A stretch of 64,000 bases of DNA from Glycomyces amatae (GTDB lineage Bacteria; Actinomycetota; Actinomycetes; Mycobacteriales; Micromonosporaceae): positions 1-64,000 of the forward strand of contig NZ_JAJLQZ010000024.1 of assembly GCF_020991375.1 (NCBI RefSeq). The letters are read 5' to 3'. Positions 52,033 through 61,165 of this stretch are shown here, piece after piece. Every line of letters starts with the position of its first letter. Position 1 is the stretch's first letter. The notes under the pieces were generated by a model. It was not told the DNA's origin. It saw nothing but the letters and a program-made list of their open reading frames with translations, and ran no database searches. Both the position numbers and the translations under genes were made by a program.

Positions 52033-53811
52033 CTAGTAGCTCAGGCCGTGGCCGAAGGCGAACAGGACCGTTTCGGGGTCGTCGGCGCGCGGGATGTCGA
52101 CCGGGAGCCTCCCCTGCGGCGGCGCGCCGCCGAGGACGGCGCCGACCGCGGACTCGAGGCCGTCCGCGGCGTACGAGTAGGTTGCCAGGTAGGCGGCGAC
52201 GTCGTCGGTGAAATGCGCGATGTCGTAGGGGTTCCTGACGCCGAGCGCGACGACCGGGACGCCGGTGGCCGCCAGGGCCTTCACCAGGTCGGTCTGGGCC
52301 GGGTTGTCCGCGACCCCGTTGGTGGCCACGACGATCAGCCCCTGCCCCTCGGCCGCGGCGACGGCGGCGTCGATCTGCGCCTGCGTCGGAGCGATCCCGG
52401 TGACCAGCCTGGTCGCGGACCAGCCGCGCCGCCCGAACTCGTCGGCGAGGACGCTCGTGGTGGTCTCGCCCCAGCCGGTGACGAGCGCGAATCCGCCGTC
52501 GGTGACCACCGGCAGCGTCCCGTCGTTGACGACCATGGTCGTGGTCCGGTCGCTGATCGCCTGCGCCGCTTCGAGGTGCTCGGGGACGCCGACGACCTCG
52601 CCCACCTCCTCGGGGTCGGCGTACGGGTCGCGGAACAGCCCGAGGCGGTACTTGAGGTCGAGGATGCGGGTGACCGACTCGTCGATGCGCCGCTCGGTGA
52701 GCTCGCCGCCGGCGACGGCGGCGAGCACCGCGTCGTAGGCCAGGCCGATGTCCTGCGGCATGAGGAGCACGTCGACGCCGGCCTGGAGCGCGAGCACGGG
52801 CACGCGGTCGTCGCCGTAGCCCTCGCGCACGCCCTCCATCTGGAGCGAGTCGGTGAAGACGACGCCGTCGTAGCCGAGCTCCTCGCGCAGCAGCCCGGTG
52901 AGGATCGGCTCGGAGAGCGTGGCGGGCCGCAGGCTCTCGTCCAGGGCCGGGAACTGGATGTGGGCGGTCATGACCGCGTCCACGCCCGCCGCGATGGCGG
53001 CGCGGAAGGGCGGCGCGTCGATCGCCTGCCACTCCTCGTAGGTGTGGTCGATCCGCGGCAGCTCGGCGTGGCTGTCGTCCTCGGTGTCGCCGTGGCCGGG
53101 GAAGTGCTTGACGCACGACCCGAGGCCGCCCCGCGCCTGGTACCCCTCGACCTGCGCTTTGACGAAGCCGGCGACGTGCTCGGCGTCGGACCCGAAGGAG
53201 CGGACGCCGATCACGGGGTTGGCCGGGTTGACGTTGACGTCCGCGTCGGGCGCGAAGTTCTGGTTGAGCCCCATGGCGCGCAGCTCGGCCCCGGCGACGG
53301 CGGCCGCCTCGCGCGCGACCTCGGGGTCGTGGGTCGCGCCGAGGGCCATCGCCCCGGGCAGCTGGGTCGCGGGCGGCCCGATGCGGGTGACGAGGCCGTG
53401 CTCCTGGTCGGTGGCGATGAGCAGCGGCGTGCCGCACGAGGCGGTGGCGGCCTCCTGGAGCCCGTTGGAGAGCGCGGTGATCTGGTCGGGGTCGGCGACG
53501 TTGTTCGACCATGCGAAGTAGATGACCCCGCCGAGGCGGTACTTCTCGAGGAGTTTGACGGCGTTGTCGACGCCGTGGTCGGCCTGGTTCTTGGCGACGT
53601 CGGCGGGGTCCGCGGTGTCGGCGGTCCGGCCGTACGCGTACGTGGTGAAGAGCTGGCCGACCTTCTCCTCCAGGCTCATGGCCTTGAGGCGGCGCTTGAC
53701 GAACCGGCGCCGCTCCCGGTCGCCGTGCGCCTGGGCGGCGCCGGCGGTGGCGACCGCGGCGGCGGCCCCGAGGGCGGCGGCGAGCACGGTCCGGCGGGGA
53801 TGCGTCTCCAT
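52033..53811 (-). CDS. nagZ: GH3 beta-N-acetylglucosaminidase (NagZ)
   Basis: This 592-aa exported protein starts with a twin-arginine type signal (HPRRTVLAAALGAAAAVATA). The GH3 barrel (about 45-380) keeps the NagZ catalytic loop KHFPGHGDT...DSH (His/Asp pair) and nucleophile D321 in VVFTDSLQMEG; a second alpha/beta domain (about 400-592) ends GHGLSY. It would release GlcNAc from muropeptides or glycan chains outside the membrane. The ATG at 53811 is preferred; the frame continues to 53886 without support. AT-rich palindromes upstream may bind a MurR/RpiR-type regulator. Confidence 0.9.
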   Translation of the reverse strand: METHPRRTVLAAALGAAAAVATAGAAQAHGDRERRRFVKRRLKAMSLEEKVGQLFTTYAYGRTADTADPADVAKNQADHGVDNAVKLLEKYRLGGVIYFAWSNNVADPDQITALSNGLQEAATASCGTPLLIATDQEHGLVTRIGPPATQLPGAMALGATHDPEVAREAAAVAGAELRAMGLNQNFAPDADVNVNPANPVIGVRSFGSDAEHVAGFVKAQVEGYQARGGLGSCVKHFPGHGDTEDDSHAELPRIDHTYEEWQAIDAPPFRAAIAAGVDAVMTAHIQFPALDESLRPATLSEPILTGLLREELGYDGVVFTDSLQMEGVREGYGDDRVPVLALQAGVDVLLMPQDIGLAYDAVLAAVAGGELTERRIDESVTRILDLKYRLGLFRDPYADPEEVGEVVGVPEHLEAAQAISDRTTTMVVNDGTLPVVTDGGFALVTGWGETTTSVLADEFGRRGWSATRLVTGIAPTQAQIDAAVAAAEGQGLIVVATNGVADNPAQTDLVKALAATGVPVVALGVRNPYDIAHFTDDVAAYLATYSYAADGLESAVGAVLGGAPPQGRLPVDIPRADDPETVLFAFGHGLSY

Positions 53812-53891
53812 TGACAGGGCTCCACTCTGTGCGGGTGAACGGGGGATGGGGTCCCTTTTCGACCGGGTATGGCCCGATCCGCTCATCCTGG

Positions 53892-53934
53892 CAGAAACTT
53901 TCAGGTGAAGGCAAGACTACGGAGAGAATTTTCG
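53892..53934. promoter_or_regulatory. Twin AT-rich boxes upstream of nagZ
   Basis: CAGAAACTTTCAGG (53892-53905, GAAA/TTTC arms) and GAGAATTTTCG (53924-53934) are imperfect palindromes of the kind bound by RpiR/MurR-family regulators. They lie in the 208-base gap between the LD-carboxypeptidase and nagZ genes, which probably contains the nagZ promoter. Confidence 0.4.
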
Positions 53935-54019
53935 TAACTGGTTTCGGCGGGGCGCCGCCGGCGCCCGCGCCCGTCGAACCCAAGCCCGCTGCGGCCCAAC
54001 CGATCGGCGTTGCCCACCC

Positions 54020-54952
54020 TCAGCGCAGCGGCTCCTCGCGGTATTCGAGGGTTCCGGCGTCGGCGTCGAGCACGGCCTCGACGCCGAGCATCATGGTGAG
54101 CGCGGGCGCGCAGTGCCCGAACCCGAACTCCTCGGCGACCGGCACGCCCAGTCCGCCGAGCTGGTCGAGCAGCACGGGCCGGACCTCCTCGTAGGGGCCG
54201 CAGTCGGTGAACGACCCCAGCGCCACCCCTGCGATCCCGTCGAACCAGCCCGCGCGCCGCAGCTGGGTGAGCATCCGGTCGATCCGGTAGGGCCGCTCGT
54301 CGGTCTCCTCGATGAGCAGGATCGCCCCGCCGAGGTCGTCGCGGTGCTCGGCGGTGCCGACGCCCGCGGCGAGCATCGACAGGCACCCGCCGACGGTGAC
54401 CCCGGCGGCCGTCCCGCCGGTGAGCGGCCGCCCCGCGACCGACTCGACCCGCCGCGCCCCCTCGGGCTCGAACAGGGTGCGGCGCAGGTGCTCGCGGGTG
54501 CCCTCGTCGGCCAGGAACACCGACCAGGTCGGCATCGGCCCGTGCACCGACGCGACGCCCAGCCGCAGCGCGACCGCCTCGTGCAGGGTCGTGATGTCGC
54601 TGAACCCGATGAGCGCCTTCGGTTCGCGCCCGCGCAGCGCCTCCCAGTCGACCAGGTCGACCATGCGGTTCGCCCCGTACCCACCGCGGGCGCACACGAC
54701 CGCCGCGATCGACGGGTCCTCCCAGGCGGCCTGGAAGTCCGCGGCGCGGTCCTCGTCGGTCCCGGCGAGCGCGGTGAACCACGGATGGAGGTCCCGGGCG
54801 TGGGGCATCTCGACCGGCTCCAGTCCCCACCGCCGCAGCACCTCCAGCGCGGTGTCCACGCCCTCCGGCGGCGACGGGCTCGAGGGGGACACCACGGCGA
54901 CCCGGTCCCCGGGGGCGAGTCGGCGGGGCCGCCGCAGCGGCTCGAGGCTCAC
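54020..54952 (-). CDS. ldcA: LD-carboxypeptidase (S66 family, LdcA)
   Basis: The 310-aa enzyme has VAVVSPSSP at the start, VVCARGGYGANRM, the nucleophile Ser in LIGFSDITTLHEA, Glu in IEETDERPYRIDRML and the catalytic His in FGFGHCAP. It removes the terminal D-amino acid from tetrapeptides during murein recycling in the cytoplasm. It starts at GTG 54952, overlapping the S9 peptidase stop by four bases (GTGA); the longer frame upstream is shadow. Confidence 0.9.
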   Translation of the reverse strand: MSLEPLRRPRRLAPGDRVAVVSPSSPSPPEGVDTALEVLRRWGLEPVEMPHARDLHPWFTALAGTDEDRAADFQAAWEDPSIAAVVCARGGYGANRMVDLVDWEALRGREPKALIGFSDITTLHEAVALRLGVASVHGPMPTWSVFLADEGTREHLRRTLFEPEGARRVESVAGRPLTGGTAAGVTVGGCLSMLAAGVGTAEHRDDLGGAILLIEETDERPYRIDRMLTQLRRAGWFDGIAGVALGSFTDCGPYEEVRPVLLDQLGGLGVPVAEEFGFGHCAPALTMMLGVEAVLDADAGTLEYREEPLR

Positions 54953-56931
54953 GGGTGCAGCTCCAGATCGAAGTCGGGGCCTTCGAACCCGAAGACCCGC
55001 GCGTACAGGGCGTGCTCGGCGAGCACGGCGTCCACGATGGTCGACGCCTGCCGGAACCCGTGCTGCTCGCCCTCGTAGGCGCGGTAGGCGTGCGGGACGC
55101 CCTTCCCGGCGACGCGCTCCAGCAGCCGCTCGGCCTGCGCGGGCGGGCAGATCTCGTCCTCCAGGCCCTGGAGCAGGATGAACGGCGCCGCGATCCGGTC
55201 CGCGTGGTCCACGGGCGACCGCTCGCGCGAGCGCTCCTCCAGCACCTCCGGCGGGCCGACCAGCGAGTGCACGTACTGCGCCTCGAAGTCGTGGGTGTCG
55301 TCGCCGGTCCAGCCCGCCAGGGTCAGGATCGGGTACTTGACCACGGCGCACGCGTACAGCCCCGCCGCGGCCGGGGAGGTGAGCGACGCGGCCGAGGTCC
55401 AGCCGCCCGCGCTGCCGCCGCGGATCGCCAGGCGCGCCGGGTCGGCGGCGCCCTCCGCGGCGAGGGCCCGCGCCGCGGCCGCGCAGTCCTCGACGTCGAC
55501 CACGCCCCACTGCTCGCGCAGCCGCTCGCGGTACTCGCGCCCGTAGCCGGTGGAGCCGCCGTAGTCGACCTCCACGACCCCGATGCCCCGCGAGGTGAAG
55601 TAGGCCAGCTCCAGGTCGAGCACGGCCCGCACGTTGCTGGTGGGCCCGCCGTGGACCCACACGACGAACGGCGGCCGCTCGCCCTCGGGCGCCTCGAAGT
55701 CCGGGTTGCGGGGCGGGTAGACGTGGGCGTGCACGTCGCGCCCGTCCGGGCCGGTGAACGTCCGGTGCTCGGGGACGGGGTAGTACGCCGGGTCGACCGC
55801 GTCGGTGTGCGCGGCGGCGACGACGCGGGCGGTGCCCTCGACGGTGTCGACCTCGACCACCTCGTAGCCGCTGGAGGCGCTCGCGGCCAGCCCGTAGGCC
55901 CTGTCGCCCACGGCGACGAGCCCGGGCGCCCAGTCGGTCCAGGGCCCCTCGACCGGGTTGAGCTCGCGGTCCCAGGCGTCGAAGACGCTCAGGCGCTGCC
56001 CGCCCCTGCCGTGGACGGCGGCGATGTCGCCGCTGGCGAGGAGCTGGAACCAGCGCATCCCCAGCCCCCACATGGGTCCCGCGAACTCCTCCTCCGCCGG
56101 GTGGATCTCGCCGGTGTTCCCGTTCTCGGGGTCGACCCAGTGCAGGTTCCACCAGCCGGTGCGGTCGCCCGCGAAGACCAGCGTGCCGTCCCCGGCCCAC
56201 TCGACCTGCGCGATCGACTCGCCCTCGCCCCCGGCGACCGTGGCGGCCCCCTCCAGGCGGCCGTCCGCGGTGATCTCGGCGACGCGCAGCTCGGTCTCGT
56301 CCCAGGGCATGTGCGGGTGGTTCCAGGCGATCCACGCCACCGCCGACCCGGAGCGGTGCAGCTTCGGCCCGGTGACGAACCGGTAGGCGTCGTCGGTCAG
56401 CTCCCGGACCTTCGCGCGGTCGCCCGCGGCCGAGCCGTCGAGCGGGACCGCCGCCAGGACGCGGCGCACGTCCGTGGGCCGCTCTCCGGTGAACTCCTCC
56501 AGGACCGCCCAGACCTCGCCGAACTCGTCCGCGAACACCGGTTCGCACCAGCGCAGCCCCCCGGGGATCGCCGGGGCCGGGGTCAGCGGCACCGGCTCGC
56601 CCCCGGCGTCCGGTTCGAACCGGTACAGCCGCTGGTCGGCGTAGTTCGTGAAGACCACGAGCGGGCCGTCGTCGCCGACGGTCCCGGCCCACGGGTGCCC
56701 GCCGTACTCGTGGACGCGGTTGCGCACGTTCCACGGCGCGGGCAGGACCGCTTCGGCCGTCCCGTCCTCGCGGCGGCGCACCAGGGCCCGGCGCCCGCCC
56801 TCGGCGGGCCGCGGCTCGGTCCACCACAGCTCGCCGCCGACGGCGCCGAGATGGCCCGGCCTGCCGTCCGCCGCGGCGACCATCGCCGTGGTGATCGGGG
56901 ACTCCCACGTGCCGTAAGGGGACTGCTGCAA
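54949..56931 (-). CDS. S9 family prolyl oligopeptidase-like peptidase
   Basis: The 660-aa cytoplasmic enzyme has a beta-propeller (about 10-390) and an alpha/beta hydrolase domain with RGGSAGGW (Ser), Asp in LQGLEDEICPP and His in YEGEQHGFRQ. It cleaves short peptides, often after proline or as acylaminoacyl peptidase. The start is TTG 56931 with GAGGAG about nine bases upstream; the N-terminal PYGTWESPIT matches the family, so the rare codon is likely real. It lies between the M20 and LD-carboxypeptidase genes, which suggests a role in breaking down imported peptides. Confidence 0.88.
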   Translation of the reverse strand: MQQSPYGTWESPITTAMVAAADGRPGHLGAVGGELWWTEPRPAEGGRRALVRRREDGTAEAVLPAPWNVRNRVHEYGGHPWAGTVGDDGPLVVFTNYADQRLYRFEPDAGGEPVPLTPAPAIPGGLRWCEPVFADEFGEVWAVLEEFTGERPTDVRRVLAAVPLDGSAAGDRAKVRELTDDAYRFVTGPKLHRSGSAVAWIAWNHPHMPWDETELRVAEITADGRLEGAATVAGGEGESIAQVEWAGDGTLVFAGDRTGWWNLHWVDPENGNTGEIHPAEEEFAGPMWGLGMRWFQLLASGDIAAVHGRGGQRLSVFDAWDRELNPVEGPWTDWAPGLVAVGDRAYGLAASASSGYEVVEVDTVEGTARVVAAAHTDAVDPAYYPVPEHRTFTGPDGRDVHAHVYPPRNPDFEAPEGERPPFVVWVHGGPTSNVRAVLDLELAYFTSRGIGVVEVDYGGSTGYGREYRERLREQWGVVDVEDCAAAARALAAEGAADPARLAIRGGSAGGWTSAASLTSPAAAGLYACAVVKYPILTLAGWTGDDTHDFEAQYVHSLVGPPEVLEERSRERSPVDHADRIAAPFILLQGLEDEICPPAQAERLLERVAGKGVPHAYRAYEGEQHGFRQASTIVDAVLAEHALYARVFGFEGPDFDLELHP

Positions 56932-56991
56932 GATGACGGGCTCCTCAGTGCTGTTCGTCTGCGCCGGTGCTGTTCAGGTCGGCGTCGGTGG

Positions 56992-58314
56992 CTATGCGCG
57001 CCGCAGGAAGTCGTCCAGGACCCGCAGGCCGAACCGGAGCCCTTCGACCGGGACCCGCTCGTCCACGCCGTGAGCCAGCCTTCCGTACCCGAACTCGGGG
57101 GGCAACCCCAGGGGGGAGAAGCCGTAGCCGGTGATGCCGAGGGCCGCGAACTGCTTCGCGTCGGTGCCGCCGGACATGCAGAACGGCACCGGGTGCCCCT
57201 CGGGGTCGAACCTGCGGACCGCCTCGCGCATCGCCGCGAACGTCGGCGAGTCGACGGGCGCGCCGAGCGGACTGGTGCGGTGCTGGAACTCCCACCGCAC
57301 GTCCGGACCGCACAATTCGTCCAGTGTGGCGGCGAACTCGTCCTCGGCCCCGGGCAGCATCCGGCCGTCCACCTCGGCGCTCGCGTGCTCGGGGATGACG
57401 TTGACCTTGTACCCGGCCTGGAGCACCGTGGGGTTGGCGCTGTTGCGGAGCGTCGACTCCACCAGCTGCGCGGCCGGGCCGAGCCTCGCGACCGTCCCGT
57501 CCGCGTCGCCGAAGTCCGGCTCGACCCCGTACAGCGCGCTCAGCTCGGTCAGCGCGGCCCGCACGGTCGGCGTCAGGCGCACCGGCCACTCGTGCGCGCC
57601 GATGCGCGCGACGGCGGCCGCGAGCTTGCTCACGGCGTTGTCGGGGTTGGCCTTCGACCCGTGGCCGGCCGTGCCGCGGGCCGCGAGCCGCAGCCACGCG
57701 GTGCCGCGCTCCCCGGCCCCGATCGGGTAGATCCGCAGCTGATTCCCGCCGGTGTCGGTGCCGCCGTGGAAGGTGAACCCGCCCGACTCGGACACGCCCT
57801 CGGTGCACCCGGCGAACTTGTCGGCGTGGGCGTCGGCGAGGTACCCCGCGCCGTACTCGGCGCTGGCCTCCTCGTCGGCGGTGAACGCGATGACGATCGG
57901 CCGCCGCGGCCGCACGCCCTCCCGGGCCCAGGACCGGACGGTCGCCAGGATCATCGCGTCCATGCTCTTCATGTCGAGCGCCCCGCGCCCCCACAGCATC
58001 CCGTCGTCCGTGATCTCCCCCGAGAACGGGTGGACGGACCAGTCGGCGGCCTCGGCGGGCACCACGTCGAGGTGGCCGTGGACCAGCAGCGCGTCGGCGC
58101 CCGGGTCGGTCCCCTCGATGCGGGCGACCACGTTGGAGCGCATCGGGGCCTTCTCCAGGATCGCGGCCTCGACGCCGGCGTCGGTGAGCTTCGCGACCGC
58201 GTACTCGGCGGCCCCGCGCTCGTTCCCGTCCCCGCCGCCGCGGTTGGTGGTGTCGATGCGGATGAGCTCCGAGGTGAACGTGACGACCTCGTCGAGTGCT
58301 TGCGCGTCAACCAT
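56992..58314 (-). CDS. M20 family metallopeptidase
   Basis: The 440-aa di-zinc peptidase has VHGHLDVVP (His and Asp), GRGALDMKS, TADEEASAEYG (catalytic Glu pair), a dimerisation domain (about 210-320) and MSGGTDAKQF at the end. It belongs to the M20 dipeptidase/ArgE branch. It would hydrolyse imported dipeptides. Its start overlaps the D-aminopeptidase end by eight bases. Confidence 0.9.
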   Translation of the reverse strand: MVDAQALDEVVTFTSELIRIDTTNRGGGDGNERGAAEYAVAKLTDAGVEAAILEKAPMRSNVVARIEGTDPGADALLVHGHLDVVPAEAADWSVHPFSGEITDDGMLWGRGALDMKSMDAMILATVRSWAREGVRPRRPIVIAFTADEEASAEYGAGYLADAHADKFAGCTEGVSESGGFTFHGGTDTGGNQLRIYPIGAGERGTAWLRLAARGTAGHGSKANPDNAVSKLAAAVARIGAHEWPVRLTPTVRAALTELSALYGVEPDFGDADGTVARLGPAAQLVESTLRNSANPTVLQAGYKVNVIPEHASAEVDGRMLPGAEDEFAATLDELCGPDVRWEFQHRTSPLGAPVDSPTFAAMREAVRRFDPEGHPVPFCMSGGTDAKQFAALGITGYGFSPLGLPPEFGYGRLAHGVDERVPVEGLRFGLRVLDDFLRRA

Positions 58315-59137
58315 ACTGCTCCTCCATCGCCTGCGAGGCGATCGTCGTGACGGCCTTGAAGCAGCGGATCGCCGCGTACATCGTGGCCGAGTCGTACCCG
58401 ATCCGCCGCTCGCCGCACCGCTCCACCCCGGGGACCACGGTCGCGGCCTGCGCGAGGTGGTCGGCGTCGAACTCGACCTCGACCCGGTGCGCCGCCACCA
58501 CCGGTTCGCGGCGCACCGCCAGCAGCGCCGCCAGGCTCGCGGCCCGGCTCAGGTCCGCGGCCGTGCGCTCCGGGGCCCGGCACACCGCCGCGTACCGGGA
58601 CACGCAGTCCTTCACCGCCACGCCGATCGCCTCGGGCGCGTAGCCGTCCGCGTCCTCCACGGTCCTGTCGTCGCCGGTCACCATGATGACCGGCACCCCG
58701 AACTCGGCCGCGACCGCGGCGTTGAGGCGGCCCTCGCTCGCGCGGACGCCGTCGAGCCACACGCCGGTGACGGTGTTCGCCAGGTACGTGTGCGCCAGCA
58801 CCCCTTCGGATCCGGCCCCGGCGTGGTAGCCGAGGAAGACCACGCCGTCGACGTCGCCGTGCTGCACGCCCTCCATCATGGAGAGGTCCTTGTGGCGGCC
58901 CGTGAGCATCTCGGCGCGCTCGTCGAGCCGCTCCAGCAGGAGGTTCCGCATCGTCCAGTGCGCCTCGTTGACGAGCACCGAGCGCGCCCCGCCGTCGAAG
59001 AGCCCGCCGACGACCGCGTTGACGTCGCCGGTGAACACCGGCCGCATCCGCTCCCAGCCGGGCCCGCCCGGCAGGACGTCCTCGGGGCAGGTCACGCCCG
59101 TCGCGCCCTCCATGTCGGCGCTGATGAGGATCCTCAT
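58307..59137 (-). CDS. dppA: M55 family D-aminopeptidase (DppA type)
   Basis: This 276-aa zinc enzyme starts MRILISADMEGATGV (zinc Asp/Glu) and continues with VLVNEAHWTMRN and FLGYHAGAGSEGVLAHT, the signature of DppA D-aminopeptidases. It removes D-amino acids such as D-Ala from peptides. The ATG overlaps the ATPase stop (ATGA), so it is coupled to the peptide transporter, as in Bacillus where dppA lies with a dipeptide ABC system. Confidence 0.92.
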   Translation of the reverse strand: MRILISADMEGATGVTCPEDVLPGGPGWERMRPVFTGDVNAVVGGLFDGGARSVLVNEAHWTMRNLLLERLDERAEMLTGRHKDLSMMEGVQHGDVDGVVFLGYHAGAGSEGVLAHTYLANTVTGVWLDGVRASEGRLNAAVAAEFGVPVIMVTGDDRTVEDADGYAPEAIGVAVKDCVSRYAAVCRAPERTAADLSRAASLAALLAVRREPVVAAHRVEVEFDADHLAQAATVVPGVERCGERRIGYDSATMYAAIRCFKAVTTIASQAMEEQYG

Positions 59138-60183
59138 GCGGCCATCCTCGCACCGGCGCCGCCGTCGCGGGCGCCGTCTTGTACGCAGTCCAGGTGGCAC
59201 GCGACCAGGTGCGGCGCCGCCTCGGGCCCGAGGATCCCGGGGTCCTCGCCCCGGCACCGGTGCAGCACCGCGGCGGCGGCGCCGGAGGCGACCTCCTGGC
59301 AGCGCGGCCGGAACCGGCACCCGCCGGGGATGCGCGAGGCGTCCGGGAGCTCCCCGGCCAGCACGATCGGCTCGGGCACGGCCTCCCTCAGGACGGGCGA
59401 GCCGGGAAGGACCGACACCAGCGCCCGCGTGTACGGGTGCCGCGGCGCGGTGAGCACCTGCTCGACCGGGCCCTGCTCCACGATCCGGCCCAGGTACATG
59501 ATCGCGATCCGGTCGGCGATGCTCCACGCCAGGCCGAGGTCGTGCGTGATCACCAGCGCCCCCAGGCCCTGCTCCTCCTTGAGCCGCAGCAGGAGCGAGA
59601 GGATCTCGCCGCGCACCGAGGCGTCCAGGGACGCGACCGGCTCGTCCGCGACGAGGAGGCTCGGCTCCAGCACCAGCGCCCCGGCGATGACGACCCGCTG
59701 CCGCTGGCCGCCGGAGAGCTCGTGCGGGTAGGACAGGAAGAACTGCTCGGGCGGGCGCAGGCCCGCGCGCGCGAGCGCGTCGGCCACCCGGCCGGGCTCG
59801 TCGTCGGTGATCCCGTGGATGCGCAGGCCCTCGGCCACGGCGTCGTAGACGGTGTGGCGCGGGTTCAGCGCCCCGCTCGGGTCCTGGAGCACCAGCTGCA
59901 CCTGCCGCCGGTAGGCCTTGAGCGCCTTGGTCGAGAAGCGCAGCGGCTCACCGCCGAACGCCACGGTCCCTCCCGTGGCCCGCTCCAGGCCCAGGAGCGT
60001 GCGCGCCAGGGTGGTCTTCCCGCAGCCGGACTCGCCGGCCAGGGCCACGATCTCGCCGGGCGCCACGTCCAGGTCCACGCCGTCGACGGCGCGGGCGGTC
60101 CGCCCGCCCGGCAGTCCGAACTCGACCCGCAGGCCCCTGGCGGTCAGCACCTTCTCCCCGAGCGGGGTCTCAACGGACGGCAA
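59134..60183 (-). CDS. Oligopeptide ABC transporter ATP-binding protein (DppF type)
   Basis: The 349-aa ATPase has Walker A GESGCGKTT, signature LSGGQRQRV and Walker B LLVADEP, plus the C-terminal oligopeptide domain with the CRFRPRC cysteine motif that can hold an iron-sulphur cluster. The TTG start at 60183 has AAGGGGAG just upstream and overlaps the preceding ATPase gene by 14 bases. Confidence 0.92.
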   Translation of the reverse strand: MPSVETPLGEKVLTARGLRVEFGLPGGRTARAVDGVDLDVAPGEIVALAGESGCGKTTLARTLLGLERATGGTVAFGGEPLRFSTKALKAYRRQVQLVLQDPSGALNPRHTVYDAVAEGLRIHGITDDEPGRVADALARAGLRPPEQFFLSYPHELSGGQRQRVVIAGALVLEPSLLVADEPVASLDASVRGEILSLLLRLKEEQGLGALVITHDLGLAWSIADRIAIMYLGRIVEQGPVEQVLTAPRHPYTRALVSVLPGSPVLREAVPEPIVLAGELPDASRIPGGCRFRPRCQEVASGAAAAVLHRCRGEDPGILGPEAAPHLVACHLDCVQDGARDGGAGARMAA

Positions 60184-61165
60184 CGGGCTCCCCTTCCTGC
60201 GCCACGAAGCACGCGCTCGCGCGCGCCGGTCCTGCGGCGCCGGGCACCGGCAGCAGCGCCGGAACCTGTTCGCCGCACCGCTCGACCGCCACGGCGCACC
60301 GCGGCCTGAACGAGCAGCCGTCGGGCAGCCGCACCGGGTCCGGCGGGTCCCCGGGCAGGCCCCCGGGGTTCCTCCGCGAGGCCGGGTCGCCGATCACCGG
60401 GAACGCGGCGCCGAGGGCCGCCGAGTACGGGTGCCGCGCGTCCGCGAACACCTCGCGCGCCGGGCCCTGCTCGACCACCTTGCCCGCGTACATGACCGCG
60501 GCCTCGTCGCACACCGACGAGAGCACCGACAGGTCGTGGCTGATCATCACCAGGCCCACGCCCCGCTCGGTCACCAGCCCCGAGATCAGTTGCAGCACCT
60601 GGGCCTGCACCATCACGTCGAGCGCGGTCGTCGCCTCGTCGGCGATGATCAGGTCCGGGTCGCACGCGAGCGCCATCGCGATCATGACGCGCTGGCGCTG
60701 GCCGCCGGAGAGCTCGTGCGGGTAGGACCGCATCCGCGAGGGCGGCAGGCCGACCCGCTCCAGCAGCGCCTCGGCCCGCTTCGCCGCCTCGCCGGGCGTG
60801 ACCGCCTTCTCGTGCACCAGGATCGGCTCGGCCACCTGCCGCCCGATCCGGTGCACGGCGTTGAGCGAGTGCATCGCGCCCTGGAAGACGATCGACGCGC
60901 CCGTCCAGCGGACGGCCCGCAGCCGGCCCCAGCCCATCGTGAGCAGGTCCTCGCCGTCGAGCAGGATCTCGCCGGTGACCTCGGCGGTCTTCGGCAGCAG
61001 CCGCAGCACCGCCATCGCCAGCGTCGACTTCCCGCAGCCGGACTCGCCCGCGATGCCGAGCGTCCGCCCGGCCTCCACCGCCAGGTCCACGCCGCGCACG
61101 GCCGGGACGCGCCCGCGCGAGCCGTTGTAGGTCACCCGCAGGTCCTTGAACTCCAGGAGCGTCAC
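60170..61165 (-). CDS. Oligopeptide ABC transporter ATP-binding protein (DppD type)
   Basis: The 331-aa ATPase has Walker A GESGCGKST, signature LSGGQRQRV, Walker B LIIADEA and the C-terminal CSFRPRC motif. The GTG at 61165 overlaps the permease stop by four bases. It pairs with the DppF-type subunit. Confidence 0.92.
   Translation of the reverse strand: MTLLEFKDLRVTYNGSRGRVPAVRGVDLAVEAGRTLGIAGESGCGKSTLAMAVLRLLPKTAEVTGEILLDGEDLLTMGWGRLRAVRWTGASIVFQGAMHSLNAVHRIGRQVAEPILVHEKAVTPGEAAKRAEALLERVGLPPSRMRSYPHELSGGQRQRVMIAMALACDPDLIIADEATTALDVMVQAQVLQLISGLVTERGVGLVMISHDLSVLSSVCDEAAVMYAGKVVEQGPAREVFADARHPYSAALGAAFPVIGDPASRRNPGGLPGDPPDPVRLPDGCSFRPRCAVAVERCGEQVPALLPVPGAAGPARASACFVAQEGEPVAVR

Noticed and set aside
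50767-53814. Long plus-strand frame opposite namZ and nagZ
   Set aside because: It is antisense to two clearly recognised enzymes and has no domain signal.
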